DNA of 64,000 nt, taken from assembly GCF_015244565.1 (NCBI RefSeq), contig NZ_JABCQG010000011.1, positions 1-64,000 on the forward strand, read 5' to 3'. Under the pieces are notes generated by a model, which had not been told where the DNA came from, did not search any database, and saw only the letters and a list, made by a program, of their open reading frames with translations. Position numbers and translations under genes: made by a program. Below are positions 62,986 to 64,000 of the stretch, piece by piece; within the stretch, counting starts at the first letter, position 1; each line of letters begins with the position of its first letter. The DNA is from Gluconobacter vitians (GTDB taxonomy: Bacteria > Pseudomonadota > Alphaproteobacteria > Acetobacterales > Acetobacteraceae).

Positions 62986-63432
62986 CTATCTCAGGAAAAT
63001 ATTGCTCGCCCGGCTGACGAAGATATAGGTCCGGTAATCGTCCTTGTTGTTCACGACAATCCCCTGTTCGAGATCAGCGCCAACCTTCATGGCCGATCCG
63101 ATCACCAGGATCTTGCGGTTCAGGACCATCTTGCGGAAATCGCCGCCGAAACGGATATCGGCATTATAGGCCACGGCGGACGTGATCTGCACGGCGACAT
63201 TGGCCCGGTCCAGATAGGTATCTTCCGAATTGAGGAAGACCATCTTGTTGAAGACGTTCACGCTTTTCACAGTCATGACGAATGTGCCGGGTACGACGGT
63301 CCGGTTCGTGGTCTCACGCAGGGTATCCGCAGGCGTCAACCGCTTCTCAAGAACCACGTCACCGGAACAGGCTGCCTGTGTGATGAGAGTGGTGAACAGG
63401 GCAAGTGAAAAAAGGGCTTTACGGACGGTCAT
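62986..63432 (-). CDS. Small lipoprotein of unknown function
   Basis: A 148-residue precursor from ATG 63432 (MTVRKALFSLALF), with a signal peptide and lipobox QAAC (~20-23). The mature part is mostly beta-strands (TFVMTVKSVNVFNKMVFLN, VAVQITSAVAYNADIRFGG, RKILVIGSAMKVGADL, YRTYIFVSRASNIFLR), suggesting a small OB or barrel fold. A start at 63459 would add nine residues. I recognise no family. It is 101 nt from purU and 143 nt upstream of the D-lactate dehydrogenase-like gene; no operon is obvious. Confidence 0.65.
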   Translation of the reverse strand: MTVRKALFSLALFTTLITQAACSGDVVLEKRLTPADTLRETTNRTVVPGTFVMTVKSVNVFNKMVFLNSEDTYLDRANVAVQITSAVAYNADIRFGGDFRKMVLNRKILVIGSAMKVGADLEQGIVVNNKDDYRTYIFVSRASNIFLR

Positions 63433-63533
63433 CTGAATATTGCTGCCGGCTGTGAACATGCCGGGTCGAGCCTAGGAAAGAATATTCCGGATGTCGTGCG
63501 AAATATTCATGTCGTGTCGGCGAAAAGCAGGTC

Positions 63534-64000
63534 TCAGGGCGTGAAGACGACTGTCCTGTTGCCGTTGATGATGGTCCGGCGTTCGATGTGATACCGGACA
63601 GCACGCGCCAGAACCCGACGTTCGATATCGCGCCCTTTGCGGATCAGGTCATCGGGCGTGTCGGCATGGGAAATGCGCTCCACATCCTGTTCGATGATCG
63701 GACCTTCATCCAGATCGCGCGTGACGTAATGCGCGGTCGCGCCGATCAGCTTCACGCCGCGCGCAAAGGCCTGATGATAGGGGCGCGCCCCCTTGAAGCC
63801 CGGCAGGAAGGAGTGATGGATGTTGATGCAATGCCCCGACAGGCTGGCGGCCATCTCATTGGACAAGACCTGCATGTAGCGCGCGAGAATGACCAGTTCG
63901 GCCCCGGTCGCGGCAAACAGGTCCAGAATACGCGCTTCCTGCGCGGGATTCGTGTCTTTCGTGACGGGAAGGTGGTGGAACGGAATGCCGTAGAAATCCA
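63534..64000 (-). CDS. purU: Formyltetrahydrofolate deformylase, C-terminal part (cut by window edge)
   Basis: The reading frame is open to the window end; the 5' part lies beyond it. The visible ~155 residues are the formyltransferase-fold catalytic domain: [13 protein letters not shown], the [21 protein letters not shown] segment in short motifs ([15 protein letters not shown]), [23 protein letters not shown] with the catalytic Asp, and a final TVVF tail. The enzyme hydrolyses 10-formyl-THF to formate and THF, supplying formate for purine synthesis and balancing one-carbon units. The ACT domain expected at the N-terminus cannot be seen. Confidence 0.93.
   Translation of the reverse strand, partial: DFYGIPFHHLPVTKDTNPAQEARILDLFAATGAELVILARYMQVLSNEMAASLSGHCINIHHSFLPGFKGARPYHQAFARGVKLIGATAHYVTRDLDEGPIIEQDVERISHADTPDDLIRKGRDIERRVLARAVRYHIERRTIINGNRTVVFTP

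Overview
The window looks like chromosomal DNA of an acetic acid bacterium, most likely Gluconobacter (Acetobacteraceae). The basis is high GC, densely packed genes with ATGA/GTGA overlaps, and a gene content that matches what I remember of G. oxydans: an NADP-type glucose 1-dehydrogenase, an OprB porin, a fabD-fabG-acpP-fabF-mltG block, malate:quinone oxidoreductase beside a D-lactate dehydrogenase-like flavoprotein, and sphingolipid genes. No search was run, so all names rest on motifs read from the translations. I saw no rRNA, tRNA or CRISPR array.

Layout. 0-0.2 kb: right end of an IS5-family element abutting a TPR/glycosyltransferase-like gene. 0.2-3 kb: a small leftward operon (SDR dehydrogenase, lone receiver, TPR protein). 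3.2-8.9 kb: CarD regulator, bestrophin-type channel, glutathione-dependent formaldehyde detoxification (adhC-fghA) coupled to an RNase T2 lipoprotein, then hisI and ygfZ. 9.1-14.9 kb: a tightly overlapping five-gene operon encoding a Cache-GAF-cyclase-like membrane sensor and an Mla/MCE lipid transporter whose ATPase subunit has lost all recognisable ATPase motifs. 14.9-27 kb: small secreted protein, OprB porin, an Hsp70-like protein, bioB, a di-iron protein, a Dabb protein, an M13 peptidase, a cytosolic OpuAC-like protein, an acetoin reductase-type SDR, a methyltransferase and an exported protein. 27-31.8 kb: fatty acid synthesis block and mltG.

34-48.9 kb is the most interesting region. It reads as a sphingolipid synthesis, modification and transport island. 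One leftward operon carries a metallophosphoesterase, LptF-like and LptG-like permeases, a fatty acid hydroxylase, a MobA-like nucleotidyltransferase and a GT4 glycosyltransferase. A rightward pair encodes a lipid kinase and a TAM41-like protein. A second leftward operon encodes a flippase, a CDP-glycerol transferase-like protein, an acyl-ACP synthetase, an acyl carrier protein and serine palmitoyltransferase. The last three match the Caulobacter starter genes aasR, acpR and spt. A GINT1-like propeller gene lies at the left edge. Ceramide synthase and the ketone reductase (CerS and CerR in Caulobacter) are not in the window.

49-64 kb: alanine racemase, TonB-dependent receptor, HD nucleotidase, two tiny exported or membrane proteins, siroheme synthase, glutaminase, a divergent mntH/mntR pair with a palindromic operator candidate, a DeoR-family regulator, mqo, a D-lactate dehydrogenase-like flavoprotein, a small lipoprotein and the 3' part of purU.
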